From a virus: 64,000 bases of DNA. The position numbers and the translations under genes are program-made. How positions within the stretch are numbered: the first letter of the stretch is position 1; every line of letters begins with the position of its first letter. The notes beneath the pieces are model-generated. The model saw nothing but the letters and a program-made list of their open reading frames with translations. It searched no databases and was not told the origin of the DNA. Shown here in pieces: positions 25,710-35,005 of this stretch. The stretch is from positions 16,458 through 80,457 of the IMG/VR virus record IMGVR_UViG_3300026534_000035; one strand, written 5' to 3'.

Positions 25710-26765
25710 ATGGCTAAATTTCAAAGCAAACATTTAAAACTAAAAGACAACCAACGAGTTTATTTTGGCACTGGTGACGATGTTAGTTTGTATTATGATG
25801 GCACTGATTTTCTGTCAGACGCCCCTATAGTTGGAGAAAAAGCTACTAAAAACACACATTTAGTTCGTTATGACCAACTATTGACTACTTCTGGAACATT
25901 ACAGGATCAAATCACAGCGTTGTCTATATTAGATTGGCAGGAATCGGTTGAATCTCGTTCAGCTACTCCGCCTGCTACTCCTGCTCAAGGGCAAAGGTTT
26001 TTAGTAATACCAACAGCTACTGGCGCCTGGGCGGGACATGAAGACGATATAGCTGAATATAATGGTAGTTCTTGGGATTTTGTAACTCCTACAGCAGGCA
26101 CTGCCGTATATGTGGAAGATGAACAACTTCTATATTTGTATGATGGTTCACAGTGGGGGCCTATGGGAATGTCTATGTCCCATAGTGACTTGCAAGATTT
26201 AGGAAATGATGATCATACTCAATACATTAGAGTAGATGGAACTAGAGCTTTTACAAGCACCGTTGGTGGCGTTGATCCTATAGCATCTAGTGATTTAACT
26301 ACTAAAAACTATGTAGATAATGAGATTGCTACTTTAAGTGGTTCCTTAGTCAATGACATGATCACTGACCATGGTGATTTAACTGGATTAGGAGATGATG
26401 ATCATCCACAGTATGTGAGAGTGGATGGAACCAGAGGTTTTACGGCTACCGTTAGTGGTGTTGATCCAGTGCAGCCTACTGATCTAGCTACCAAAGAATA
26501 TGTTGATCAACAGGTCGGCGGAGGAATTAAAACTGGTAGAGAAACTTTAGCTACTAATGACAGTAGTAAGTCAGTAACCTTTGCTAGTGCTTACGCAGAT
26601 ACTAATTATACTATTAGTGTTATGATGAATAACACGGTGGACGCTAATCCAGCTATTTATCCGACAATTATTTCTGCTAAGGCAACTACTGGGTTTACAG
26701 TTTTATTTTCTGGTGATATTGATTCTACTAATTATCAACTTGAATGGATTTGTGTGCACGACTAA
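25710..26765 (+). CDS. Tail fibre with duplicated DDHPQY repeat
   Basis: This 351-residue fibre begins with an F-Q-S-K-H-L-K-L-K-D-N-Q-R-V-Y-F-G segment that also opens the next gene in altered form. A unit with D-D-H-x-Q-Y-x-R-V-D-G-T-R and a following Y-V-D recurs at about residues 165-205 and 225-270. The tip contains T-G-F-T-V-L-F-S-G-D-I-D-S, shared with the gene upstream. A GGAGGGT site lies nine bases before the ATG. It is likely a trimeric receptor-binding fibre. Confidence 0.8.
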   Translation: MAKFQSKHLKLKDNQRVYFGTGDDVSLYYDGTDFLSDAPIVGEKATKNTHLVRYDQLLTTSGTLQDQITALSILDWQESVESRSATPPATPAQGQRFLVIPTATGAWAGHEDDIAEYNGSSWDFVTPTAGTAVYVEDEQLLYLYDGSQWGPMGMSMSHSDLQDLGNDDHTQYIRVDGTRAFTSTVGGVDPIASSDLTTKNYVDNEIATLSGSLVNDMITDHGDLTGLGDDDHPQYVRVDGTRGFTATVSGVDPVQPTDLATKEYVDQQVGGGIKTGRETLATNDSSKSVTFASAYADTNYTISVMMNNTVDANPAIYPTIISAKATTGFTVLFSGDIDSTNYQLEWICVHD

Positions 26766-26787
26766 ATAAACTTAATGGCGGAAAACA

Positions 26788-28821
26788 ATGGGTAGATTTA
26801 AGGGTAAAGACTTATATCTAAAAAACGATGACCAAATTTATTTTGGTGATAATAAGGAAGTCGCTCTGTGGTATGACAACAATGATTTGCAATTAAATCA
26901 TACCATTAGTGGTGTTGCTGCCACAGAGGACTACCATCTTGTACAAAAGCAATATGTAGACGCTACTGCTTCTGGGAGCCAAGGCCCTCCAGGATATGGG
27001 GTATTTGCGTTTGCTAGGGTAGATGCTGATGGTACGCTTAGAGATAGTTATAATTTATCTGTTAATAAATCTGCTACTGGAACTTACGATTTTACTTTCA
27101 CATCTCGACCTAAAAATGAATATTATAGTGTACAAGCGCAGCCGTATCAAACTGTTACCGATACGAACGCTATGGTATCAAATGTAACTACTACTGGTTT
27201 TACTATTAAAGTAGGGCAAGGTGATAATGGGTCTTCTCCAGATACACTGCGGGATACTGATTTTTCGGTAATAGTTATAAACTCAGATGGATCAACTACT
27301 ACGGCTAGCGGAGTAGGTTATTTGTGTGCATGTCAAATAAGACGTACTACAGATTATACATATACCACATCTTGGGAGGATGTAACTTGCGACACTACGG
27401 ACGTTGAAAATACTTCATTACTAACTCATGATACTACTAACACTGAACGTATTAATATTGGAGCTACAGGTATATATTCAATAAGTTATGACATGAAAGC
27501 CGCGTTAGATCCAAATTCTTCTACGAGTGTTGTTAGGGCGTCTGGTAGGTTGGTGAAGAATGATACCACCGTTATTCCAGGTAGTGTGATTTACGCGGAT
27601 GTGTATCAGGGAGAGATCCATGATGTAGATGCTACTTGTATTGCGCAGCTTACAGTTGGTGATTTTATTTCCTTGCAAGCTATGAAGGGTAACACCGATA
27701 CCATGACAGCTCCTTACGACACTATTTTAAATATAGTAAAATTAGATGGAGTTAAAGGAGTTAAAGGAGATAAAGGAGATAAAGGAGATAAAGGCGAAGA
27801 CGGTGTAGTCACTATTTCAGGGTCTCTTACAGGTTATTTTGATGCTTATGATAGCACTGGGGGAACGACTGTTGGTACATCTTGGGTAGATGTGCCACTT
27901 ACTACCGAAAGACATAAAACATCTGATTTATTTTCTCATAGTTCGGGTTCTTCTGAATTGGAAGTACTTAAGTCTTATACATATATAATTACTGCTAGAG
28001 TTACTACAGCTATTACCAATGGTACTAACAGAACTGATAGTATTATGCGAATAGTTAAAGATACTGGAAGTGGTTATTCAGAAATTCCAGGCTCGCGCGG
28101 AAAAATGTATAACAGAACCAATAATTATGGAGAGAATACTGCTACAGTAACTGTTATAACTCCTTTGAATAAAAACGATAAAATAAAAGTTCAGGCGATT
28201 AGAGATAATGGAACTTCTACTCTTGAATTAGAACAAAACGGTTCGTCTCTTTCTGTTTTTACTACTACTGGAGAAAAGGGTGAAAAGGGTGCTGATGGGG
28301 CTCCTGGATCAGGTTCCAATATGTCAATAAAACACGAAGACACTACTGTATCAGGTAGCCCATTTTCAATAATGAATTTTACTGGAGATTCTGTACAGGA
28401 TGTGAGAGATGAAGGCGGAGGTCAAGTAGAAGTTTATATAGAGTCTACTTTTGGTTCTTGGTATGGTTGGGCTACAAGTGATAGCACTAGTAGTACTAAT
28501 AGCACTTCTTATGTTAATAAGCTGATTTATACTACTCCAACTGTTCCTGCGGGAGATTATAGAATAGGTTGGCAATTTGAATGGCGCAGAAACAGTACTG
28601 GTAATGATTTTAAAGCACGGGTACAAATAGATGATACTACTACATTAATGGAAATGAATGAAGAAAGTAAGGATCCTAATTCGTGGCACCATGTGGGAGG
28701 TTTTTCTATTTCTAGTTTATCTAATGCAATTCATCACATAGATATAGATTTTTCCGGGGAAACTACTAGTAATCGGAGCTATATTAGAAGAGCACGAATT
28801 GAGTTTTGGAGGATTTCTTAA
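26788..28821 (+). CDS. Tail fibre with collagen-like Gly-X-Y segments
   Basis: The 677-residue protein starts with a K-G-K-D-L-Y-L-K-N-D-D-Q-I-Y-F-G segment related to the previous fibre. Two collagen-like stretches are visible: G-V-K-G-V-K-G-D-K-G-D-K-G near residue 325 and G-E-K-G-E-K-G-A-D-G-A near 495. They separate beta-rich domains and should form rigid triple-helical shafts. The last 125 residues (P-A-G-D-Y-R-I-G-W and I-E-F-W-R-I-S at the end) match the tip of the protein at 28843. There is a clear multi-domain host-binding design. Confidence 0.82.
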   Translation: MGRFKGKDLYLKNDDQIYFGDNKEVALWYDNNDLQLNHTISGVAATEDYHLVQKQYVDATASGSQGPPGYGVFAFARVDADGTLRDSYNLSVNKSATGTYDFTFTSRPKNEYYSVQAQPYQTVTDTNAMVSNVTTTGFTIKVGQGDNGSSPDTLRDTDFSVIVINSDGSTTTASGVGYLCACQIRRTTDYTYTTSWEDVTCDTTDVENTSLLTHDTTNTERINIGATGIYSISYDMKAALDPNSSTSVVRASGRLVKNDTTVIPGSVIYADVYQGEIHDVDATCIAQLTVGDFISLQAMKGNTDTMTAPYDTILNIVKLDGVKGVKGDKGDKGDKGEDGVVTISGSLTGYFDAYDSTGGTTVGTSWVDVPLTTERHKTSDLFSHSSGSSELEVLKSYTYIITARVTTAITNGTNRTDSIMRIVKDTGSGYSEIPGSRGKMYNRTNNYGENTATVTVITPLNKNDKIKVQAIRDNGTSTLELEQNGSSLSVFTTTGEKGEKGADGAPGSGSNMSIKHEDTTVSGSPFSIMNFTGDSVQDVRDEGGGQVEVYIESTFGSWYGWATSDSTSSTNSTSYVNKLIYTTPTVPAGDYRIGWQFEWRRNSTGNDFKARVQIDDTTTLMEMNEESKDPNSWHHVGGFSISSLSNAIHHIDIDFSGETTSNRSYIRRARIEFWRIS

Positions 28822-28842
28822 TGATAGGGGGTAAGGTAAAAA

Positions 28843-30741
28843 ATGAGTTTTAAATACATATATTCTATAGAAAAGGATTTTCCTAATTCTAAAGTTGACA
28901 CAGAAGCTCTTGTTTATGAGATAAGAGAATCTAGTATAACTATAGCCTTGGATTACGTTTTTATATCTAATGAAATAGAATGTCATATATTTATGAAGGC
29001 GGAGCTTGTTGAAGATGAACATCTTATTTTAAATCAAATAGTTAGTCAACATACAGGAGAACCTCTTCCAGGAGTACAACAATCTAATACAGTTGATGTT
29101 ACCAGAATAATTAATGAGAATAATAAGTGTGTTGATGTAGACGATCGTGGAAGAATGAAAGTTTTGAGTTTTGTTACCCCCCAAGAACACGAGCTTTCAG
29201 GTCCCCAGCATACTGGGAGGTTGTCTTCAAAACAACTCCCCGATTGTGTGGCTAGATGCACAGATTTAACGGCTTTGTCGGGAACTCTAACTCAAAATAT
29301 GTATGATTTTGCAGAAGAGTATTATGATAAACCGGAGATAGATTTATTTTTGAAGGGAAAGGCTCCACTGGCGCATGATCATGATTTACGATATTATAAA
29401 AAACCAGAAATAGATGATTTAATTATTACAGATCATAATAAATTATCAGGCCTATCTAATGATGATCACTTACAGTATTTGAATGTTGAGAGAGGCGATG
29501 ATAGGTATTTTACTAAAATTTCTGTTTATACTATTTCAGGTAGTTTACAGAATGATATAGATAGCAAGTCAGACAGCAACCATATACATGATGATAGGTA
29601 TTATACTGAAGAGGAAGTAAATTCTAAATTATCTAGTAAGTCTGACCTTTCTCATACACATTTACATAAAGATTTAGATGGACTATCTGAAGATGACCAT
29701 CCACAATATCTATTGGCTAATGGCAAGCGACATGTCGATGGTGATTTAATTATTTTTGGTAACTTATCTGTTAGTGGGACCCAGTTTATTACTAATACTG
29801 AGATTGTAGAAATTCAGGATAACTTACTTCTTATAAATAATGGTGAACAAGGGCCTGGTGTTTCTTCTGGATTAGCTGGAATTGAGATAGATAGAGGAAC
29901 GGAGCCTTCTTACAGATTTATTTTTGATGAAGTTCATGATGCCTTTAAAGCTGGTGCTTCAGGGACAGAAGATACTGTGGCATTAGTACAGGATTTTCCT
30001 ATTACAGAAGGATATGTTCCTTATTGGGTTTTACATAATAATGATGTAATACCTCATTATGAATTAAGTATAAAGGATAGTTTACATATAAACAACATCG
30101 CTTCTAAAGATTTTGTAAATTCCACTGCAATTTCTTTACAGCAAAACATTGATACAAAAGCAGATTTAAGGCATACCCATGTAGAGTCGGATATTACTAA
30201 TTTAGTTCATGATGCGGTAAAAATACATGGGAGGCCTATAGACAAGCCACAACCCGAAGATGATGGTAAACGCATTATTTATAATGCATCAGAAAACAAA
30301 TTTGAATTACGACAAAGTGGATCCGGCGGCGGCGGTGAGTCTTTCCCATTCTCGTATTTTTATAGAGTAGCATCTCCTGAAAAAGTGTCTACTACTGCTT
30401 ATGAAGAGAAGTGGTATGAGAAAACTAAATTAGTAGTAAATGTTCCAGAAGGTACTTATAGAATAGGGTGGTATTATCAGTGGTTATGTACATCTACAAG
30501 TAGAAGTATCATTGTGAATTTGTTTGAAGATGGGGTAGATTTACATGATTATAGATTTGATGGTATTTTATACTCGGAAGTAGAGCCCAAGGATTATAGA
30601 TGTTATTACACAGATAGTGGTTTTAGATATATAGAGTTGGATGAAGGTGAGCACACGTTTAGATTGCGTTTTCAAGCAAGTAGACATGGGGCTGTAGTTT
30701 ATATGTGGAATACAGAGATTGAGTTTTGGAGAGTAGGATAA
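28843..30741 (+). CDS. Modular tail fibre combining three shared modules
   Basis: This 632-residue protein is a mosaic. Its first 100 residues (F-P-N-S-K-V-D and I-A-L-D-Y-V) match the start of the protein at 30758. The middle holds repeated collar motifs (H-D-H-D-L-R-Y-Y, D-D-H-L-Q-Y, H-I-H-D-D-R-Y-Y-T, D-D-H-P-Q-Y). A V-S-G-T-Q-F-I-T-N-T-E module is shared with 19455. A G-S-G-G-G-G linker follows. The tip (P-E-G-T-Y-R-I-G-W ... I-E-F-W-R-V-G) is shared with 26788. It is probably a trimeric adhesin. Confidence 0.82.
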   Translation: MSFKYIYSIEKDFPNSKVDTEALVYEIRESSITIALDYVFISNEIECHIFMKAELVEDEHLILNQIVSQHTGEPLPGVQQSNTVDVTRIINENNKCVDVDDRGRMKVLSFVTPQEHELSGPQHTGRLSSKQLPDCVARCTDLTALSGTLTQNMYDFAEEYYDKPEIDLFLKGKAPLAHDHDLRYYKKPEIDDLIITDHNKLSGLSNDDHLQYLNVERGDDRYFTKISVYTISGSLQNDIDSKSDSNHIHDDRYYTEEEVNSKLSSKSDLSHTHLHKDLDGLSEDDHPQYLLANGKRHVDGDLIIFGNLSVSGTQFITNTEIVEIQDNLLLINNGEQGPGVSSGLAGIEIDRGTEPSYRFIFDEVHDAFKAGASGTEDTVALVQDFPITEGYVPYWVLHNNDVIPHYELSIKDSLHINNIASKDFVNSTAISLQQNIDTKADLRHTHVESDITNLVHDAVKIHGRPIDKPQPEDDGKRIIYNASENKFELRQSGSGGGGESFPFSYFYRVASPEKVSTTAYEEKWYEKTKLVVNVPEGTYRIGWYYQWLCTSTSRSIIVNLFEDGVDLHDYRFDGILYSEVEPKDYRCYYTDSGFRYIELDEGEHTFRLRFQASRHGAVVYMWNTEIEFWRVG

Positions 30742-30757
30742 TATTGGAGGGATTATT

Positions 30758-31756
30758 ATGGCGGCACAAAAATACACATTTTTAATATCAGTAGATTTTC
30801 CTAATAAGATAGTTGCTGCTGATAGGTTGGAAGCGGAGATTAATTCAGCGGATGAAATTTTAGTAGCATTGGACTATATTACAGTTGTGGGGGATACTTG
30901 TGATATTTGGTTCAAAGAATCTTTGAGTCCAGAAGGGGAAGTTAAATTACGTGAAATAGTTGCTAATCATAGTGGTCAGCCTTTGGATCAATATGATAAA
31001 ATAGAAGTGGTAAATAAAGTAGAGTTGGCAGTAACTAATCGGTCTAATAAATTAGAAGTTCACGAATCTTCTCGTGTTAGAGGAACGACAACATATTTCA
31101 CTGGCGCCGGAGATAATGTAAATGATATAACGGATGTTGGTAATGGAGAACTTTTTATATTAAAACATAGAGTTGGAGAGTCGTTTGAGCAAAATTTGTA
31201 TATTGATTTCAATATTGTAGAAAACGAGACTTGGATTCATGAGGGGTATGTAATTTGGCATAATGCCCAATTTGATACTATTTCTTTTACTATTGTCCCT
31301 TGTTTAACTGAATACACTGTTTCAAGTGGAACTAATTTTAATTTATATGGGGGTTATTTAGTAGTTCCTGCAGCAGGTGATGGGCATATTGAAGTGACCT
31401 CTGATTTAACTGATGCTAGAGGGGGTCTAGTATATATACCAGTTTCAGAAGATGGGACTAGGCGTACTCCTGCATTTTGGAATGCAGATTGGAATTCTGC
31501 CACGAAGAAGTATGAAAATATAACTCCAGCACCAACGGGAAATGGCTCTTACAACATGTTTACATTAGAAGTTCCTTTAGGAAGATTTGTAAATAGATTG
31601 CCTCTACTCGGGCAGGGGTTTCAAAGAATGCAAAGTGCTGATTCAGATGAACTTGGGCAGGGTATGCGGCTTAGAGCCACATTATACACCACTGAGCCAG
31701 ACCATGACTGGGAAATGGCGTGTATGTTAACATTACATAGAGCACACACAGTGTAA
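30758..31756 (+). CDS. Tail fibre or adhesin with shared N-terminal module
   Basis: The 332-residue protein has an N-terminal 100 residues related to the protein at 28843 (V-D-F-P-N-K-I-V-A and V-A-L-D-Y-I-T). That part is probably the virion-anchoring domain. The rest is beta-rich with no collar repeats and could be a lectin-like head (W-I-H-E-G-Y-V-I-W and a late R-M-Q-S-A-D-S-D-E segment). I see no catalytic site. TTGGAGGG precedes the ATG. Confidence 0.68.
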   Translation: MAAQKYTFLISVDFPNKIVAADRLEAEINSADEILVALDYITVVGDTCDIWFKESLSPEGEVKLREIVANHSGQPLDQYDKIEVVNKVELAVTNRSNKLEVHESSRVRGTTTYFTGAGDNVNDITDVGNGELFILKHRVGESFEQNLYIDFNIVENETWIHEGYVIWHNAQFDTISFTIVPCLTEYTVSSGTNFNLYGGYLVVPAAGDGHIEVTSDLTDARGGLVYIPVSEDGTRRTPAFWNADWNSATKKYENITPAPTGNGSYNMFTLEVPLGRFVNRLPLLGQGFQRMQSADSDELGQGMRLRATLYTTEPDHDWEMACMLTLHRAHTV

Positions 31757-31779
31757 GAAGCTGTAGAAAGGATTTAATT

Positions 31780-32496
31780 ATGTATTTATTTTTATCTGAT
31801 TTACATTTAGGGTCGCCATTATTTAAAATTAAGAATGAATTATTAAAATTAATTACTGATGATAAATATAGCAGAATATATATTATCGGGGATATTATTG
31901 ATACTTGGGAAGAGGACTACCATAAAGTAGTTTCAGAATTTAAGGATGTAATTGATTGTATAAACAACTCTCCTAAATTTATTGTTCTAATTAAAGGGAA
32001 TCATGATCCAGAGATAAGTATTATGAAATTCTTGTTTCCTAACAAGCCCGTGTATTTTAAATATGAAACGTCTTTGGGTAATAATACGGCCTTATTGTTT
32101 CATGGTGATGAATTCGATTATAAAATTACTAAGCATATAACTTTAGCCAGGTTTTTATTTCCTATACAGTGGTTCTTAGAGCGTCTAGGATTTAATTTTA
32201 ATTGGTTTACTTTAAACTTATATCATTCTATATCAAAAAAAGTCCAACATAAAAAATACGATGCCTTGGTGCTGGATATTGAAAAAGAAGCAGTTGAAAA
32301 ATATAAGGATTATGACTTGATAATTATGGGGCATACACACAAACATAAACTAATTAAATTAAGTGATAACAGATACTATATTAATACTGGAGCATTGATA
32401 AATTATCCTGTTTATGCTGAGTTTAATGAAGAAGATTCTACCTTTACAATTAAAAAATTTGAAGGAGTAGAATATAATGATAAAGCTAATTTATAA
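31780..32496 (+). CDS. Calcineurin-like metallophosphoesterase (LpxH-type)
   Basis: The 238-residue enzyme keeps the family blocks: S-D-L-H-L-G at residues 6-11, G-D-I-I-D near 37-41, K-G-N-H-D near 72-76, F-H-G-D-E-F near 109-114, and G-H-T-H-K-H-K near 190-196. The compact layout resembles LpxH/UDP-2,3-diacylglucosamine hydrolases, which cleave pyrophosphate bonds, but the substrate could differ. It lies among fibre genes and overlaps the next gene by 20 bases, so the two are probably co-translated and may act in the same process. Confidence 0.88.
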   Translation: MYLFLSDLHLGSPLFKIKNELLKLITDDKYSRIYIIGDIIDTWEEDYHKVVSEFKDVIDCINNSPKFIVLIKGNHDPEISIMKFLFPNKPVYFKYETSLGNNTALLFHGDEFDYKITKHITLARFLFPIQWFLERLGFNFNWFTLNLYHSISKKVQHKKYDALVLDIEKEAVEKYKDYDLIIMGHTHKHKLIKLSDNRYYINTGALINYPVYAEFNEEDSTFTIKKFEGVEYNDKANL

Positions 32497-33052
32497 CATT
32501 AAATCTAAAATAATAGCCTGGGTAGCTGATATACGTATTTATGGTTGGCCGATGTTTTTTATATTTGCTGGGGAGTCACACTATCAAATAAAAGGGCCAG
32601 ACCAACGTCAAATTTTGAATTTATTACAACCAGGGGATGTTTTACTGAGGCGGTATGATCACTATTTAGGTAGTTTAACTATAAAAGGGTATTGGTCTCA
32701 TGCTGCTTTATACGTTGGGGACGATCATGTTATTCATATGTTAGGTAAAGGAGTTACGAAAGAGGATATCCTTACTTTTATGAGATGTGATAATATAATG
32801 ATATTAAGATTAAAAGATAACTATATTGTACCTGGAGCAATTGATAAAGCATATAAATTTTTAAATGAGGGCGTGAATTATGATTATAATTTTGACTATA
32901 CTACCGCTGCTAGGCTATACTGTACTGAAATGGTAGATAATTGCATAGGTTACAAAGTTAAACAAGAATATCCTGATAAAAAATTCATCCTTCCAGATTA
33001 TTTTAAAGACTGTACTGATGTGTTTGACATTATTTGGACAAAGAAAAAATAG
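32477..33052 (+). CDS. YiiX-like permuted papain-fold (NlpC/P60-related) enzyme
   Basis: This 191-residue protein has the layout of the permuted NlpC/P60 group (YiiX/YebB type). P-G-D-V-L-L-R at about 52-58 and Y-W-S-H-A-A-L-Y-V-G with H75 come first, and the nucleophile C149 in L-Y-C-T-E-M-V comes last. Family members act as cysteine hydrolases on peptide, amide or lipid-acyl bonds. Start at ATG 32477 follows GAAGGAG. The N-terminal 30 residues (W-V-A-D-I-R-I-Y-G-W-P-M-F-F-I-F) are hydrophobic and may contact membrane. Confidence 0.8.
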   Translation: MIKLIYNIKSKIIAWVADIRIYGWPMFFIFAGESHYQIKGPDQRQILNLLQPGDVLLRRYDHYLGSLTIKGYWSHAALYVGDDHVIHMLGKGVTKEDILTFMRCDNIMILRLKDNYIVPGAIDKAYKFLNEGVNYDYNFDYTTAARLYCTEMVDNCIGYKVKQEYPDKKFILPDYFKDCTDVFDIIWTKKK

Positions 33053-33061
33053 AGGTGTGTT

Positions 33062-33544
33062 ATGGCACGTAGTGAAATTAGAGAAGATCAAGTAAAAGAT
33101 GATGATTTTTTGTCGCCGTGGGAACACGATCATGAAGCACACCATTATTTTATACGAGAGTTAGATACACCTACTACATATAGTGGGTATGCTGGTAAGT
33201 ATGTAAGAGTTGATACTACTGCTAGTGGACTTATTTTTTCGGATGTTGTGTTAGAGGAAAATTGGCAAAAAATATCTTCAAATTATACTGCCTCTGTTGG
33301 TGACTGTTTGTTTTTGGACTCTACTGTAAGTGGTATTGTGATAACTTTGCCAAGTAATCCTTCAATGGGTAACAAGATAAAGTTTATAGATGGTCCAGGT
33401 AATTGTTCTACTAATAATGTAACAATTTCTGGCGCGGGCCAAAAGATTTTTGGAAATAATGATGATCTTATAGTAGATGAAGACGATGCATATTTTGCAT
33501 TGGTTTATTATAATAGTTCTGTTGGTTGGAAATTAGGAGTGTAA
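33062..33544 (+). CDS. Short tail fibre with shared C-terminal tip
   Basis: The 160-residue protein begins M-A-R-S-E-I-R-E-D-Q-V-K-D, a start common to baseplate and fibre adaptors. It has an S-G-Y-A-G-K-Y-V-R-V segment like that of the protein at 24929. Its last 95 residues (I-T-L-P-S-N-P-S-M-G-N-K-I-K-F and Y-Y-N-S-S-V-G-W) match the C-terminus of the large fibre at 19455. The tip may be interchangeable between a long and a short carrier. Confidence 0.75.
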   Translation: MARSEIREDQVKDDDFLSPWEHDHEAHHYFIRELDTPTTYSGYAGKYVRVDTTASGLIFSDVVLEENWQKISSNYTASVGDCLFLDSTVSGIVITLPSNPSMGNKIKFIDGPGNCSTNNVTISGAGQKIFGNNDDLIVDEDDAYFALVYYNSSVGWKLGV

Positions 33545-33562
33545 ATTTTATGGAGGATTGTT

Positions 33563-34606
33563 ATGGATCAAGCTTTTAGTGATTTAAAATATAAATATGT
33601 GGATAATGCAATTACTACACTATCCGGAAATATAGTTAGTGATGCTCCCTCTCAGTTAGATACATTAAATAAAATAGCTTTGTCTATTAATTCTGACCCA
33701 AATTATAAAACTCATACCCATGATGATTTATATTATGGAAAAGATTACATAGACACTGCTCTTAGTGGTACAGGTAGTGGGACTACAAAGTATATGTTGT
33801 TTGATTTTAATTTTAATAAAGACTATGATCTTGATACTTTGTTTACTACCGGATATTCGAGTAACTTTGTCCCTCAAACTGGAATAATAAGTGACGTTAT
33901 TTTATCGGGATATGTTTCTGGTAAAATTAATATAGAATTAATAAAAAACAATTCAGTAGAAAATGTGCCAGATGTTGGGACTGTTATTATGACGCCGTCC
34001 TCAGGAATTGAGTTTACTGGTAAAGCTTTTGGAGGTGATAAAGTAATGAATATTACACCTTCTAGGCATGCAAGTAACAATTCAATAGATAGTGATTTGG
34101 CAACGTTTGATAACATATTTTTTAATGATTTTGAATACAGGTTTGGTGATAGCCCCAAACGTCTAATGTCCACTAAAATAACTATTTCTACTCATAATGG
34201 TTGGATAAGTACATTAGATGGGAATTTAGATGTTTATTACATCCCTGTGGGTAAAACAATCCCATCTGAGTATGTGAAGTTAGGCACTATTCATTGTTAT
34301 AGTGGGGATCCTGATTGGTCTCATCATGTCTCTGAAATTATAGTTTCTAATAATGGGTGGGTTTATGCTGATGGTATATATCTTGTTCATACAGACGGAG
34401 CTTTTGAGGAGGGCTGGGCACACCTTGAAGAAGTTGAGTGTTACACGTTTGATAATCCTCCTTATACCGCTGATAGGATAGGCTCTTTTTCAAATTGGTC
34501 TGATACCACATTATCTGCTGGAGATATTTTATCTGCTAGATTAGTAAGTAATCAAAAAAGCATTATTTATGTTAATGTTAGTGTTATTATGGAGGTAAAT
34601 AGCTAA
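33563..34606 (+). CDS. Tail fibre with HTHDD collar and discoidin-like region
   Basis: The 347-residue protein begins with a segment ending Y-V-D-N-A-I-T-T-L-S-G, then the collar H-T-H-D-D-L-Y-Y-G-K at about 52-61. Around residues 145-290 the beta-rich part (P-S-R-H-A-S-N-N-S-I, then E-C-Y-T-F-D) is reminiscent of a discoidin-type carbohydrate-binding sandwich, but I cannot confirm that. The next gene's ATG shares the last base of its stop. Confidence 0.7.
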   Translation: MDQAFSDLKYKYVDNAITTLSGNIVSDAPSQLDTLNKIALSINSDPNYKTHTHDDLYYGKDYIDTALSGTGSGTTKYMLFDFNFNKDYDLDTLFTTGYSSNFVPQTGIISDVILSGYVSGKINIELIKNNSVENVPDVGTVIMTPSSGIEFTGKAFGGDKVMNITPSRHASNNSIDSDLATFDNIFFNDFEYRFGDSPKRLMSTKITISTHNGWISTLDGNLDVYYIPVGKTIPSEYVKLGTIHCYSGDPDWSHHVSEIIVSNNGWVYADGIYLVHTDGAFEEGWAHLEEVECYTFDNPPYTADRIGSFSNWSDTTLSAGDILSARLVSNQKSIIYVNVSVIMEVNS

Positions 34607-34983
34607 TGCATTTGGATTCAGATATAGTTAAATTATTCAATGAAACAGGGGTTGAGGCATTAAAAGAGGTTATAGAAATGGGTAAAACTGAGTCATTTAG
34701 AAATTATATGATTCAGAATTTTAGGTGGTTTATGGGCAACTTTGTTCCTCATGGACAACGACATAGATGTGAAGCAGCGTGGTATAGATTTTATATTGAT
34801 CATGGAAGGCTTATTAAACAAATAGATTATAATAAGATAATAAATAAAACATTATCGGAAGAGGAAGTAATAAAACATCTTATGTCAGTAGCTGATGCTT
34901 ATGAGGAGCAGTATGGGCTGGATGTACTAAATTCTAAAAAATCTAAGAAAATTAATAAGACCTTATTATTAAAAGGATTTTAA
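34606..34983 (+). CDS. Hypothetical helical protein
   Basis: The 125-residue product starts on the last base of the preceding stop, so it is probably translated by reinitiation. It is helical and charged, with an aromatic cluster N-F-R-W-F-M-G-N-F-V-P-H-G near residue 38-50 and a lysine-rich C-terminus. It does not look like a fibre. I recognise no family. Confidence 0.6.
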   Translation: MHLDSDIVKLFNETGVEALKEVIEMGKTESFRNYMIQNFRWFMGNFVPHGQRHRCEAAWYRFYIDHGRLIKQIDYNKIINKTLSEEEVIKHLMSVADAYEEQYGLDVLNSKKSKKINKTLLLKGF

Positions 34984-35005
34984 ATAAGTATATAGGAGAA
35001 GAAAA

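Noticed and set aside
19455-30741. Fibre-gene repeats as a CRISPR or intergenic repeat array
   Set aside because: The repeats are protein-coding, in frame, of uneven length and diverged at the DNA level.
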